This document shows, piece by piece, positions 45,310 through 55,300 of a stretch of DNA of 64,000 bases (its first letter is position 1; every line of letters starts with the position of its first letter). Both the position numbers and the translations under genes were made by a program. Source of the stretch: Leptasterias polaris (taxonomy: Eukaryota > Echinodermata > Asteroidea > Forcipulatida > Asteriidae); contig JAZGTN010000027.1 in NCBI GenBank assembly GCA_037783415.1, positions 3,496,001 through 3,560,000 of the forward strand, given 5' to 3'. The notes beneath the pieces were generated by a model. The model searched no databases. It was given only the letters and a program-made list of their open reading frames with translations, and had not been told where the DNA came from.

Positions 45310-45792
45310 AACTTTATTTGTTTACTTTGAGCACAAAGTGTGTGACTTAATACTTGCCAGATTTTATACTGTTTATTTATGTCAGGGTGGGGGAGGGGGG
45401 GGGGGGGGGGGGGCTCACTAAAAATGTTTTAGTTTACTTTGAGCACAAAGTGTGTGACTTAATACTTGCCAGATTTTATACTGTTTATTTATGTCAGGGT
45501 GGGGGAGGGGGGGGGGGGGCTCACTAAAAATGTTTTAGTTTACTTTGAGCACAAAGTGTGTGACTTAATACTTGCCAGATTTTATACTGTTTATTTATGT
45601 CAGGGTGGGGGAGGGGGGGGGGCTCACTAAAAATGTTTTAGTTTACTTTGAGCACAAAGTGTGTGACTTAATACTTGCCAGATTTTATACTGTTTATTTA
45701 TGTCTTTCTGGATGTCAGGGTGGGGGGGGGGCTCACTAAAAATGTTTTTGTTTACTTTGAGCACAAAGTGTGTGACTTAATACTTGCTGTAT
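45310..45792 (+). repeat. Tandem repeat with variable poly-G tracts, five copies
   Basis: Unit of about 90-125 bp: TTTACTTTGAGCACAAAGTG, TGACTTAATACTTGC, ATGTCAGGGTGGG, a G run that shortens from copy to copy, GCTCACTAAAAATGTTTTAG. Confidence 0.95.
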
Positions 45793-46680
45793 TTATTTTT
45801 GTATTTTTGATAGATATACATTTATTTTATATAATATTCTTTCAGGAGTTGCATATATTGGAATAAAAGTAAATGCATTACAATCATGAGTATTTCAAGT
45901 TGTGTTTATAAAAAGAAAATTAATGTAATTTCACGGATTCTAATTATTTTAAATAACTTTCAGTTCTGTAAATTTGAATAATTGAAGAAGGTTGAAAACA
46001 CAAAACACAGAAGTTCAGTTAGTTGCATTTATAGGTTTGCCTGTATTTTGCCTGTGTGTCTGTTTAGATAAAAAACATGCCATTTTATACACTACAAAGC
46101 CCCTCCCATGATCACTGCCAACATTATTTTACAAAACTCTCTTATTGGTTATTAACCTATGCCATGATGTAAAATGCACAAGTCTTGTTAAAATAATAAT
46201 TTCGTTACATTAAAGTTGTTTTTAGGGACCGACTTCTATGATGTTACATGTTAAAGTTATGACGTTCAATAAAAATGTTTATAAAACATAACTGTTCCTG
46301 TTTTCATCATGGTTTATTGAACTTAAAATCATATTTTTCTGTTAAGCAAAAATATGGAAAATAATACTGGCCAATTGGTTAATTAGGCGTCATCGGAAAG
46401 TTTAAGGGTATTATGCATGACAATTGACAAAATAAGCTTTACGGTGGAGACTCGACTTGATGTCTTTTATTTAAACCAATTAGATAATCAACTTTGGCAA
46501 CCAAGTGATGTTAAGTTTGATTTTGGAGGCTTGTAGTTGCACACCATTTACCCCCCCCCCCCTAAAAGAAGTGCTTAACACGATTTCTTTTGAATTATTT
46601 TATTCTGGGGGACTTAAACTAAGTCCTTTGAGGCCATGGTTTGTGTTTGATCTACCTTCAGACTCAGACAAGTAATGGAA
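45793..46680. other. No gene seen
   Basis: AT-rich spacer inside the giant element, between the HECT gene and the convergent integrase gene. AATAAA at 45862 could serve the HECT transcript. Confidence 0.5.
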
Positions 46681-48214
46681 CTACAACTGTCTTCGAATTA
46701 TTGTTCTGAGAAAATTATATAAACGAAGACCTTCGTCTGAGTCCCGCGGAACAGAGAAGCCACTCTCTATCATCAAGATGGTACACAGCTCAAACACGTC
46801 CACATCACAGGGGTAATCTCCTTTGAAGGTGCATTCAGTGTCACACACTTCTATTTCTTCAAGATGGACAGGCACGCACAGGTCTATGGCTCCGTACAGT
46901 TGAGGCAAGGAGTACATGACTGCAGGACGTCCAAATGGTCCATCGCGATTTCGCGAAGAACTGATGCGGTGGGCATTCCACTCTCGAACAACTGTGTCCA
47001 GCTCTTCCTATAGATACACAAGAAAGTGCAATACATTTTCAATTTGGGTAAAGTGGTGATAACGATGATTGCACAATGTTCAAGTGCCCCATGCATGCAT
47101 GCATGATGAGAATTGTTTATACCAGCAACCGATTGACGGGTATGGACACCTTGAAATAATATGTTAATACTAATAATTGAAATTTAATAAGAATAGCACA
47201 TCGGTTGTTCCAATTCTCCCCCATCAGTCTAATTGTGATATCTCTGGTGGTGTTTTTTTTACTGTAATGACTTTAAAACAATTTGATGGTGTGAAGGTGT
47301 CTGAATTGCGATAAAACAACATATTGCCTGCAATGTAACACCATGGAGAAAGGAAAGTAACACATACCTGGATAAGATTCAAGAAGCAAAATTGAATCAG
47401 TGAAATGTCCAGAAAATCTCCACTGAATTCGCCGTTGTCTTTCAATTCATGAAAAATGTTCATCCAAAACTGCGCACAATGTTTGCGTAAGATGCTCCAC
47501 CAGCACTCAATACGTTGGTTGTTCGTACTGCTACCGAGAATGACACTTTTTTCACCAGCAAGTGCGTCATGGCAGTTCCTTCGCAAAAATATCTGCATTT
47601 GATGCACGACGGTATTCTCGGTTCCAAAATCTGCCCTGACTATTCTTGGACATCTTCTCCTGTCACGCACTGCATGCATATAATAACCTGCGATTACTGT
47701 TGGGTCACTACTTGTTGTATACGCTTCTAACCATATTATTTGTCTCGAAAACCCGTCGATACAGCCATTAATGCATATTCCATAATGCTTTAACTTATCA
47801 TAAGAGTCGATGTGCCACATATAGTTCGGACCTCTAACTCTATACACGCGTCTCTGAAGCCTTTTCCTTGCTCTGCACTTAACTCCGTCGGGATCTAAGA
47901 TTCCTAACAGAAGGCGGACAGATTCCCTGTCAGTGTTAATACCATTTTGGATGCATTTCAAATGCATCCATCTGTAGCCATGTAAGCGGCCTGACTTCTG
48001 CACTTCTTCTTCAAGGAAGCAAGCTAATTCAACAATGTCGGTATGATGTTTCCGCCGAAACAAACCCATGCATACCTCGGAGTTTTCGCTGGAGAGTTCG
48101 TCTGCTTACCAAAATATTGTGGTTAGCTAGTAACGACGCCAGTATCTCATCATAGGTGAAACCCGAATTGAAATAAAAGCGAACAATTTCTGTATTTAAA
48201 GCTGTCGGTGGCAT
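46681..48214 (-). pseudogene. DDE integrase (rve-type), frameshifted, two exons
   Basis: Minus strand; exon 1 48214-47368, donor CCAG/GTATGT; exon 2 47007-46681 after TATAG, phase 0. The N-terminal helix-turn-helix-like part (48214 to about 48065) is separated from the catalytic part by a 4-base duplication, ATGCATG at about 48062-48068, which shifts the frame. The catalytic part has W-H-I-D-S-Y-D, V-R-A-D-F-G-T-E-N and N-N-Q-R-I-E-C-W-W, supplying a D, D, E triad. The C-terminal part has V-R-E-W-N-A-H-R-I and S-L-P-Q-L-Y-G. It resembles the integrase-core proteins common in fish, coral and echinoderm genomes and may belong with IS3EU-like transposons (uncertain). With a single frameshift it is a recent pseudogene or a sequencing artefact. 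Confidence 0.75.
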
Positions 48215-48285
48215 TGTGCACTTGTGTGATGGTGGACCAGCAATCTACTACAACATACAAGTCATGCATAAATCAACAAAGTATG

Positions 48286-48578
48286 AATCCGTAATAACGG
48301 ATTGCGAATCCGTAATAACGGATTGCGAATCCGTTATAACGGATTGCGAATCCGTTATAACGGATTGCGAATCCGTAATAACGGATTGCGAATCCGTAAT
48401 AACGGATTGCGAATCCGTAATAACGGATTGCGAATCCGTAATAACGGATTGCGAATCCGTAATAACGGATTGCGAATCCGTAATAACGGATTGCGAATCC
48501 GTTATAACGGATTGCGAATCCGTAATAACGGATTGCGAATCCGTTATAACGGATTGCGAATCCGTAATAACGGATTTG
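48286..48578 (-). repeat. 21-bp palindromic satellite, array 3
   Basis: About 14 units with central TTGCGAA, inverted relative to arrays 1 and 2. The outer flank GGATTTGATTTTT...GCGCTAATGGGCTTTCGTAA matches the left end of the giant element inverted. Confidence 0.95.
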
Positions 48579-48668
48579 ATTTTTTTTTTTGTGTGGCGCT
48601 AATGGGCTTTCGTAATTTTTGGATTTTTGGATTTTAATAAGTCTGAACTGTGTTTTCTGCAATTCAAG

Positions 48669-48731
48669 ATGGCTGCCATACAGATCTGGATCGGCCTGCT
48701 ATTACTATTCTCATCACACCATCACTTTCAG
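48669..48731 (+). CDS. Possible signal-peptide first exon (very tentative)
   Basis: AAGATGGCTGCC is a good start context. The frame reads MAAIQIWIGLLLLFSSHHHF, a signal-peptide-like leader. It is followed by CAG/GCAAGG, a strong GC-AG type donor. No matching downstream exon was identified. Confidence 0.2.
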
Positions 48732-48789
48732 GCAAGGAATTTTTCATTTGTGACTGATATTGAATCAATTAGTCTCACAATTTGCCAAA

Positions 48790-49175
48790 TCCTGCCTTTC
48801 ATCTGATAAACACCGCCACTTATTTCCACAAACTAGACAAACAGCATCAGGTCGTAACCTCAGAAATTCTCAACAACTAGATATTCCCAAAATCAGAACT
48901 TCTAGATATAAGCAGTCATCCATTCCTTATATGATTAGCCTTTTAAATGCAGCCCCCACTAATTGTGCATCATTTTTAATTTTAATTCTTGTCCCCCGCC
49001 TTTTATTGTAATATATATTTTTATATATTTTAAAATCCTAATGTTTTATCTCTAACTTATTTCAATTTAGTTAACTTATTTTTGATGTCACTCTTTGTAA
49101 ACTAAATATTTTTAGTCTCCGGACTTGTTGTTTGGTATTTTTAATAAAACCGAAATGAAATGAAATGAAAGGAAA
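48790..49175 (+). mobile_element. LINE 3' end fragment
   Basis: Plus-strand peptide R-N-L-R-N-S-Q-Q-L-D-I-P-K-I-R-T-S-R-Y-K resembles LINE RT C-termini. It is followed by an AT-rich 3'UTR and an (AAATG)n tail at 49152-49168. Confidence 0.55.
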
Positions 49176-49179
49176 AAAT

Positions 49180-49626
49180 ATGCGAACTAAGTGTCATGGA
49201 AGAGTCGAATATCACACCAAGATTACGAGCTTTGGTAACCGCGGTAACCTCGGAGTCACCTATATTAATATGGGGAATAGTAACTTTGTTGGCGTGAACC
49301 AAGTATCATAAATCATCAGTTTTGTTGTCATTAAGCTTAAGGAAATTTTCTTGCATCCAAACACGAATTTCACCAACACATGTTTCAATACGACTGATGC
49401 TCTCATCAGCAAAATTTTTGGATGGTTTAAAAGAGAAATATAACTGAGTGTCATCAGCATATATGTCCCTTTTTGTTGCATTCATGGCATGTTGCATTCT
49501 TGAAACGACACTGATTCGGGGAATGTCCCGCCCTTCCACAGCGAAAACGAATTTACTCTCAAGAGTTCTCCTTAGCACAATCTTGCACCAATGAATAAGA
49601 AGACAAACACTCCTTGTTAATAACAA
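49180..49626 (-). pseudogene. LINE reverse transcriptase fragment
   Basis: A minus-strand frame with D-I-Y-A-D-D-T-Q-L-Y (RT catalytic box) and W-M-Q-E-N-F-L-K-L-N-D-N-K-T. It ends before the thumb region is complete; L2/CR1/Rex-like by motif style. Truncated at both ends. Confidence 0.75.
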
Positions 49627-49914
49627 TGAGGTTTAAAAAAACATCCTTGTCGCCAGTTGTGGTGTATTTCGCGTGGGATGGTAGACAATAAATACACACA
49701 CTGTGCAAAGGAGCTGCCATACTGGAAAAACGTTTTATTTTCTATACCTGGGAATGCAGGTCATGGTGTGACCTTTGACATAAGCTGTATGCAAATTATA
49801 CAGTAGTAAATGGGCAAAGCAAATATATCACAACAACCAACTCACATCTTTGCAATGCCTGTGATATACCTCTCCCAACCATAGTTGTAGGAGTACATGA
49901 CCCACACCACTGAC

Positions 49915-50030
49915 AAATCCATTCTCCCTGCCCCCCCCCCCCCCCCCACTTGGAAGCAATGCCCCCCCCCCCCTGTTCCCCCACCAAAAAATGCCTGGCT
50001 ACGCCGCTGCCCCCCCCCCCCCCATTGTTG
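49915..50030 (-). repeat. Poly-C tracts with DNA-transposon-like terminus
   Basis: Three C runs (up to about 20). The minus strand reads GCAGCGGCGTAGCCAGGCAT, similar to terminal motifs of widespread MITEs (compare CAGTGGCGTAG at 59454). Confidence 0.5.
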
Positions 50031-50329
50031 TCGCGGAACCTGCCTGACATTTTTATCACAGTAAAATCCCCGCAAAACAGTCACAGTATACCCCATGGAC
50101 TATTTTTGTTAAATAATGTTGCCCCGGTGAAACAACATTCGATAGGTGCCTCGATATATTTTTATTTGTTAAACATCCTTTCCATTGTCTAGGTAATCAA
50201 ACCTTGATAAACTTGAGCACCGACAGGAAGGTGGTTTTTCTGGTATTGTGTCGTTTGTTTGAGTGTGTTTTTTTTCCTGTTACCAGATTGATATACGCAC
50301 CATATTTAATTGCTTGACGGTCTCAACTT

Positions 50330-50565
50330 ATTAAAGATGTATGATATTATACCCAGAGGGAAATTGATAGATCCATTCATTTTGTATACCGTGATGTCTT
50401 GACGAGTTGTGCCCCATCTGTCTATATCGAGCATGGTGTTGGAGCAAGATGGGCCGCTTGTGCCTGCCTGTTGTTCGTACTCCACAAGGTGAATCTGTTT
50501 CATTCTCCATAAACACTGGAGTTCTGCAGGGCGATCCCATCGCCCCCTTACCTAGATAGATAGAT
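50330..50565 (+). pseudogene. LINE RT fragment
   Basis: The plus-strand frame reads T-P-Q-G-E-S-V-S-F-S-I-N-T-G-V-L-Q-G-D-P-I-A-P-L, the RT motif around GVLQGDxxAP, then is lost. Stops lie upstream. Confidence 0.55.
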
Positions 50566-52350
50566 TAATGGTTGATTACAAACTTGACTGTCTTCGCATA
50601 ACAAAGGCTGACTACAATTTTACATTTTAAAACATTAACAATTTAAATTTGACAGGGGGAAAAATGAAGACATCAAACATTGAAAAAATTAACAAAACCC
50701 CACAAAAAAAACAATGTTCGGCTGATGCCCGAACACCCAAACAGAACTAGGTTTGCAAGAAAACTGTCAAATTTTAGTACTTTGATTTTGTTTCATCGAA
50801 ATGATGCATTAATGTCCACCGGCACAACAGTCTCTGACAAAGCAGAAGCTATAACTGACTTACAATCAAATTAATGGTCACACTTTGGCTGTTTCGTCAT
50901 ACTTTGGAAAGGACCCCAAATATGTGTATGTAATTTCTATCCGAAATCCTCCTTCATTATAAAGATAGTAAGTACGCTCCGAAATTATGTTCGTCTGATT
51001 AAAAATCAATAAGAGTATGTCGACAACTTTAAATTTCCACAATCACCATAAGGCGATTTTTTAAAGATTCAAATTCCATGGTGTCCGTTTGTGAATACTG
51101 CGGCCAGAGAAGTGGTTGGTACCCGCTGTCACCTCACTTAAACGTGAATGGATCCAACTTTCTTGATGAAAATCGTGACCATTTTTGCTGTTTTCTCAAC
51201 TTCAACAAAATATAGACACTTTTTGAGCTGATACTGCTTTTACAGGTGACTTTGATTGTATTTGTACCTCTAAATCAGCATTAGGGGCCTACGCCGACAA
51301 AAAACAAAACATTTTATTACCCTTCCTCTAATGGTAAACTAGAGAAGTGGAATGAATGTAGACCTACTCCATTTATTCTCATAACTAGCTATGTAGCACA
51401 CCTTTAAGTTTCGAGGGAAGTTTTAGGGGATTTTTCCAATCCCCGGGTATACTTCCTAAAAGTTTAAGTTTCCCGGTTCTGAGTTTATTGACCATCCTGA
51501 TCCTGAGGTAGGATAACATACTTTCATTTGAACTTCCGTGAAAGCAGACTTAAAGGCAATGTCCAACGGTCGCGAAAAGCATGAAGAGCACATACTGAAG
51601 ACGCCCACCCACTCTCAGCATCATACAGGGTTGTCCTGGCAGTCCCCCACCCCCCACCTCCCCCGCATTACTAATAATGCTACCACCGTGACCTTTCGGG
51701 TGTTCCAACACTTCCAAATGCTTTATCTGTAGACAACACATCAAAAAAGATTCGGATTCCTTCACCTGCAGCCATACCGGTGGTACCACCTATAGATTAG
51801 ACAAGAGGGTCATGCCACATGCACCACCACCACGAATATTAATCTCATCTTGTAAAGGTTGTGGTGTTCAAAATAGATGGGTCAAGAACAACACCCAAGG
51901 AGGCGTTTGTGTGGCTATAGATCCAAAGTCAACATCCAAAAGCTGGATACAATTGTAGGACAACACTTCAATCTTCATAATCACTCCATTCGTGACATGA
52001 TTTTTACAGGGCATTATGGCACCGCAATATATGTTCGTCATAGGCTAGTTTAGAGATAAACTGTGGATAAGGCGCCTCCAGACCATTTAACTCAAACCCA
52101 ATGTGTCTGCACATCCAAGAAGGTATAATGGTTAACAACTGGGGGGGGGGGGCACACCCCTCCTTACGTCAGTTGGCATCGATGCCCCAGTTATTTCTGC
52201 ATGTTAACATATGTTATTAATCATATTTTGTGTTGATCCAGATTCGGTGGAAATTGGGCCCGGTACACGGACCATTCCTTTACAACACGGACAAGGTCTA
52301 TATAAGGGCCTATTCCCCGGTGAAATGCAACATTTGTTGGGCTGTCCTCG
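50566..52350. other. No gene seen
   Basis: AT-rich with a C-rich stretch at 51640-51665 and a poly-G at 52141-52152. No coding or repeat assignment. The last 150 bases may include the promoter or 5'UTR of the collagen-like gene. Confidence 0.5.
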
Positions 52351-52356
52351 CCGAAA

Positions 52357-55300
52357 ATGACTTCGATGAAGAAGTTGTCTGACTTTCCATCGCTTGATCG
52401 TAGCGAAATGCTGATTCAATCTGAGAGACGTAGTGTGCAGCTTTGGCGGTGGTTTATTGCAGGAACACTGCTTAACCTGTGCACGACCGCTGCTTTGATC
52501 GGCTTGACGGCGTTCTACTTTAGCACGGAGTTGCAGTCCGCCAGGGTAATTTAATAGTTTGCGTTATAATTATTTTTTTTACCATTTGATTATCTGTGAC
52601 AAAAAAGTGTACATTTTGACAACGAATCTTAGAACTTATGCATGGCCTGGTTGAAGAGAAGATCAATTGAGCTCTTTTTGTCAAAGGTTTTCTCAAAATG
52701 ACCACACTAAATCTTGTACAATGTCCGAGAACTATGACTTACTTTGCGTAACACCAGTTGTTTTCCCTTTCACATTAGGATTTAACGTTTTATGACACAT
52801 GCATGCCGTCCCCGTTTTATCAACCTCTTAAACACTTAACATTGTTTTTCTTTTATAATCATGTTCACTACCAGCTCTGTTTTGTAAACCTGCTTTCCAT
52901 CAACCATAATGATTGAATTGTATGTTTATTGTTTTTTGTAATGTTGATGTATTAGGAAGCACATTATAATGTTAAACTTGGGACTTTTGTTTAAAATCTC
53001 AATCAATCTTAATCTAAAGACATTCAGTTTTATTGTCTTTTAAAGGGTTACTGACAAATTCATGCACTTCTCAGATTGTAAACTTTGACAGTTTATTTGC
53101 TAACATTAAAAGCGAAGTGAACATTAGGCCTACTATGACAGCAATGTGATGGATGTCTTCAGTAAAGGTAGGCCTACTGGTAAACAATGTTGATAAATAC
53201 TTGCCCTATATAAATAAGCCCTACTTTTTTGTAAACATTTTTTTGTAAACAAAAAGCTTCAGTAACTCTTGCTCTTCCTTCTGTGTGAGACCATTCAAGT
53301 CTGGTTGGGATAACATAGAATTACTGTAGTGTCATAGATTGGTTTTTGTCAACGTAATGCTGATTTACAGTCACAACCATAAAGAAAATGCAATAAAAGT
53401 CACACGTGAAAGTTTCATTGCTGAGGAAACCGTCTCGGTAATTTCACAAGAGCGTGGAACTCACGTATAGCGAGGTGACAGTTGGGTACCAACTGCATCT
53501 CCGGCCGCATGCGCATTCGCGAACGGACGCCAACTGTCGGATTCAAAGTTTTCGGTGAAAGATTATCCAAACCATTACTTGGAAGTGAATCCCTTCTCAA
53601 AACAGATTATACTTTCAACAACTGTAGTGCATGTTTCTCAGTAAGTTTCAGTATGGCAATTAATGTTTTTAGTATTTACCAATATAATCCTAACTGTATT
53701 TATAAATACTGTTATGATTAAGCAGTACATCAATGTCCAACAACAGAATAACATTAAACAGACATACGTCAATCCACACTTTTAAGCGCCACACCTGTAT
53801 AATTTTGTTTAGATCAGACGCCATTTCTCAGTTTACTACTTTCCCTATTTAGTCTAGCAATTCCTTCGTCAAAATAATGAGTCGTTTATGTTAGCCAGCT
53901 GTTCAATTACAGACCATTACGTACGACGTAGCCCAAAATGTCCGACTGATGGTGTCAAATGCTTAATTAAAACCGACCCATTATGGCCGACAAACCGTTA
54001 TGTCGCCAAACATCGGTTGTCGGGCATAATGGTCCATGTCGGTCACAATAATAATAGTGGCTTATTATATAGCGCTTATATCCGTCACTCAGTGACGCTC
54101 AAGGCGCTTTAACATTCAGTATTTTCCTGCAAGGTATGTGAAGCTATGTTTTTGAAGTATGATACCTGTTCCTCCTCATAGCACCATGTAATGGCTTACA
54201 AGGTGCTGTGGCGAAATATGTTGCCGATTAGACCAGGAACATCGGGGGAACCCCTTCTCTTTTCGATAAGTGCACTGGGTTCTTTTACGTGCATTACACC
54301 ACACACGGGACCAACGGCTTTACGTCCCATCCGAAGGACGAAGCAATAATTGTTGAGTGTCTTGCTTAAGGACACAAGAGTCACGACCGGGACTCGAACC
54401 CACACTCTGCTGATGAACAGAAACACCAGAGCTTGAGTCCGGTTCTCTTATCCGCTCGACCACGACACGACACGACACGACAATGGTCCATGTCGGTCAC
54501 AATATTGTCCATGTCGGTCACAATGGTGGCTTACAGTTTACGATGTGTGACATTTAAAGGCTATTTTTGCTTTATTTTCTTAAAATGTTTTCATCGGTTG
54601 ACGTCATACACCCCCTTTACGTTTTCAGGTTCAAATAGAATCGCACGGAGAGCGTCTGGCGTTATTGGAGAGAACTTCTCTACCAACAAGCCACAAGGAA
54701 AATGAAATGCCGGGCGCCACCAACGAGCTCTTGTCGAGACAGAGAAGACACCTGATGTCCATGGACTACGCGGTCGATGTCGAGAACAACGCCTCGTCAG
54801 TGCTCATACACCCGAATGGTAGATTTAGTTTTTTCTTCAGCAAGAAGTTTATTATTAGGTCCACTTTTTCTAGACCTGATTGTAAATGTAGGCCAAAACT
54901 AACCTTTCAAAATGTGGTAGCGTTTTTGCCGAAATCTTGAACATGTCCACGAGTGCAAGAAACGTAATCGTTATTGGAATGCACAATCTGAGAAACTGCA
55001 TAAAACGTTTCTTAGGTTGCAATGTTTTGAATCACTTTCTCTAAAATCACATTCCGTAGAAGGGAAGTGTTACAAAAAAAATTATGAACAGCTGAAGTGC
55101 TTCTTACCAAGTAAGTTTTTATGAACATTGTATTTTGGGGGTAACACCGAAGGTGCGCGTATACCCTGCCTTGAATAGGCTAAATATTACCTCTCTTTTT
55201 TAGCTAGACCATGGCCGCCTAAATAACCACTTTGTCATTTTTGGGATAATAGAAACACTAATTATTTTCAACTGACCATCAGATCGACCACTCGTGACAA

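Larger units (their letters stand above)
32715..48615. mobile_element. Giant composite DNA transposon with satellite-bearing terminal inverted repeats
   Basis: Left end TTACGAAAGCCCATTAGCGC (32715) and right end (reverse complement ending 48615) match, as do the following A-rich stretch, AAATCAAATCCG and the 21-bp satellite arrays. The interior holds three non-host-like genes: nuclease-like (+), HECT (+) and DDE integrase (-). It also holds a third array at 39141-39319 with a second, inner inverted repeat (32834-32985 versus 38985-39135). T-rich flanks prevent definition of a target duplication. It could be one 15.9-kb element, or an Academ-X-like element abutting a HECT/integrase element. 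Confidence 0.65.

Noticed and set aside
48216..48662. Open frames of C-E-S-V-I-T-D and N-N-G-L-R-I-R repeats on both strands
   Set aside because: Products of the 21-bp palindromic satellite.
49796..50096. Glycine-rich minus-strand ORFs
   Set aside because: Translations of poly-C/poly-G runs.
54340..54470. Functional tRNA-Leu gene
   Set aside because: The tRNA-like region is degenerate, is followed by a SINE body and tail, and has a second copy at 4913-5330.
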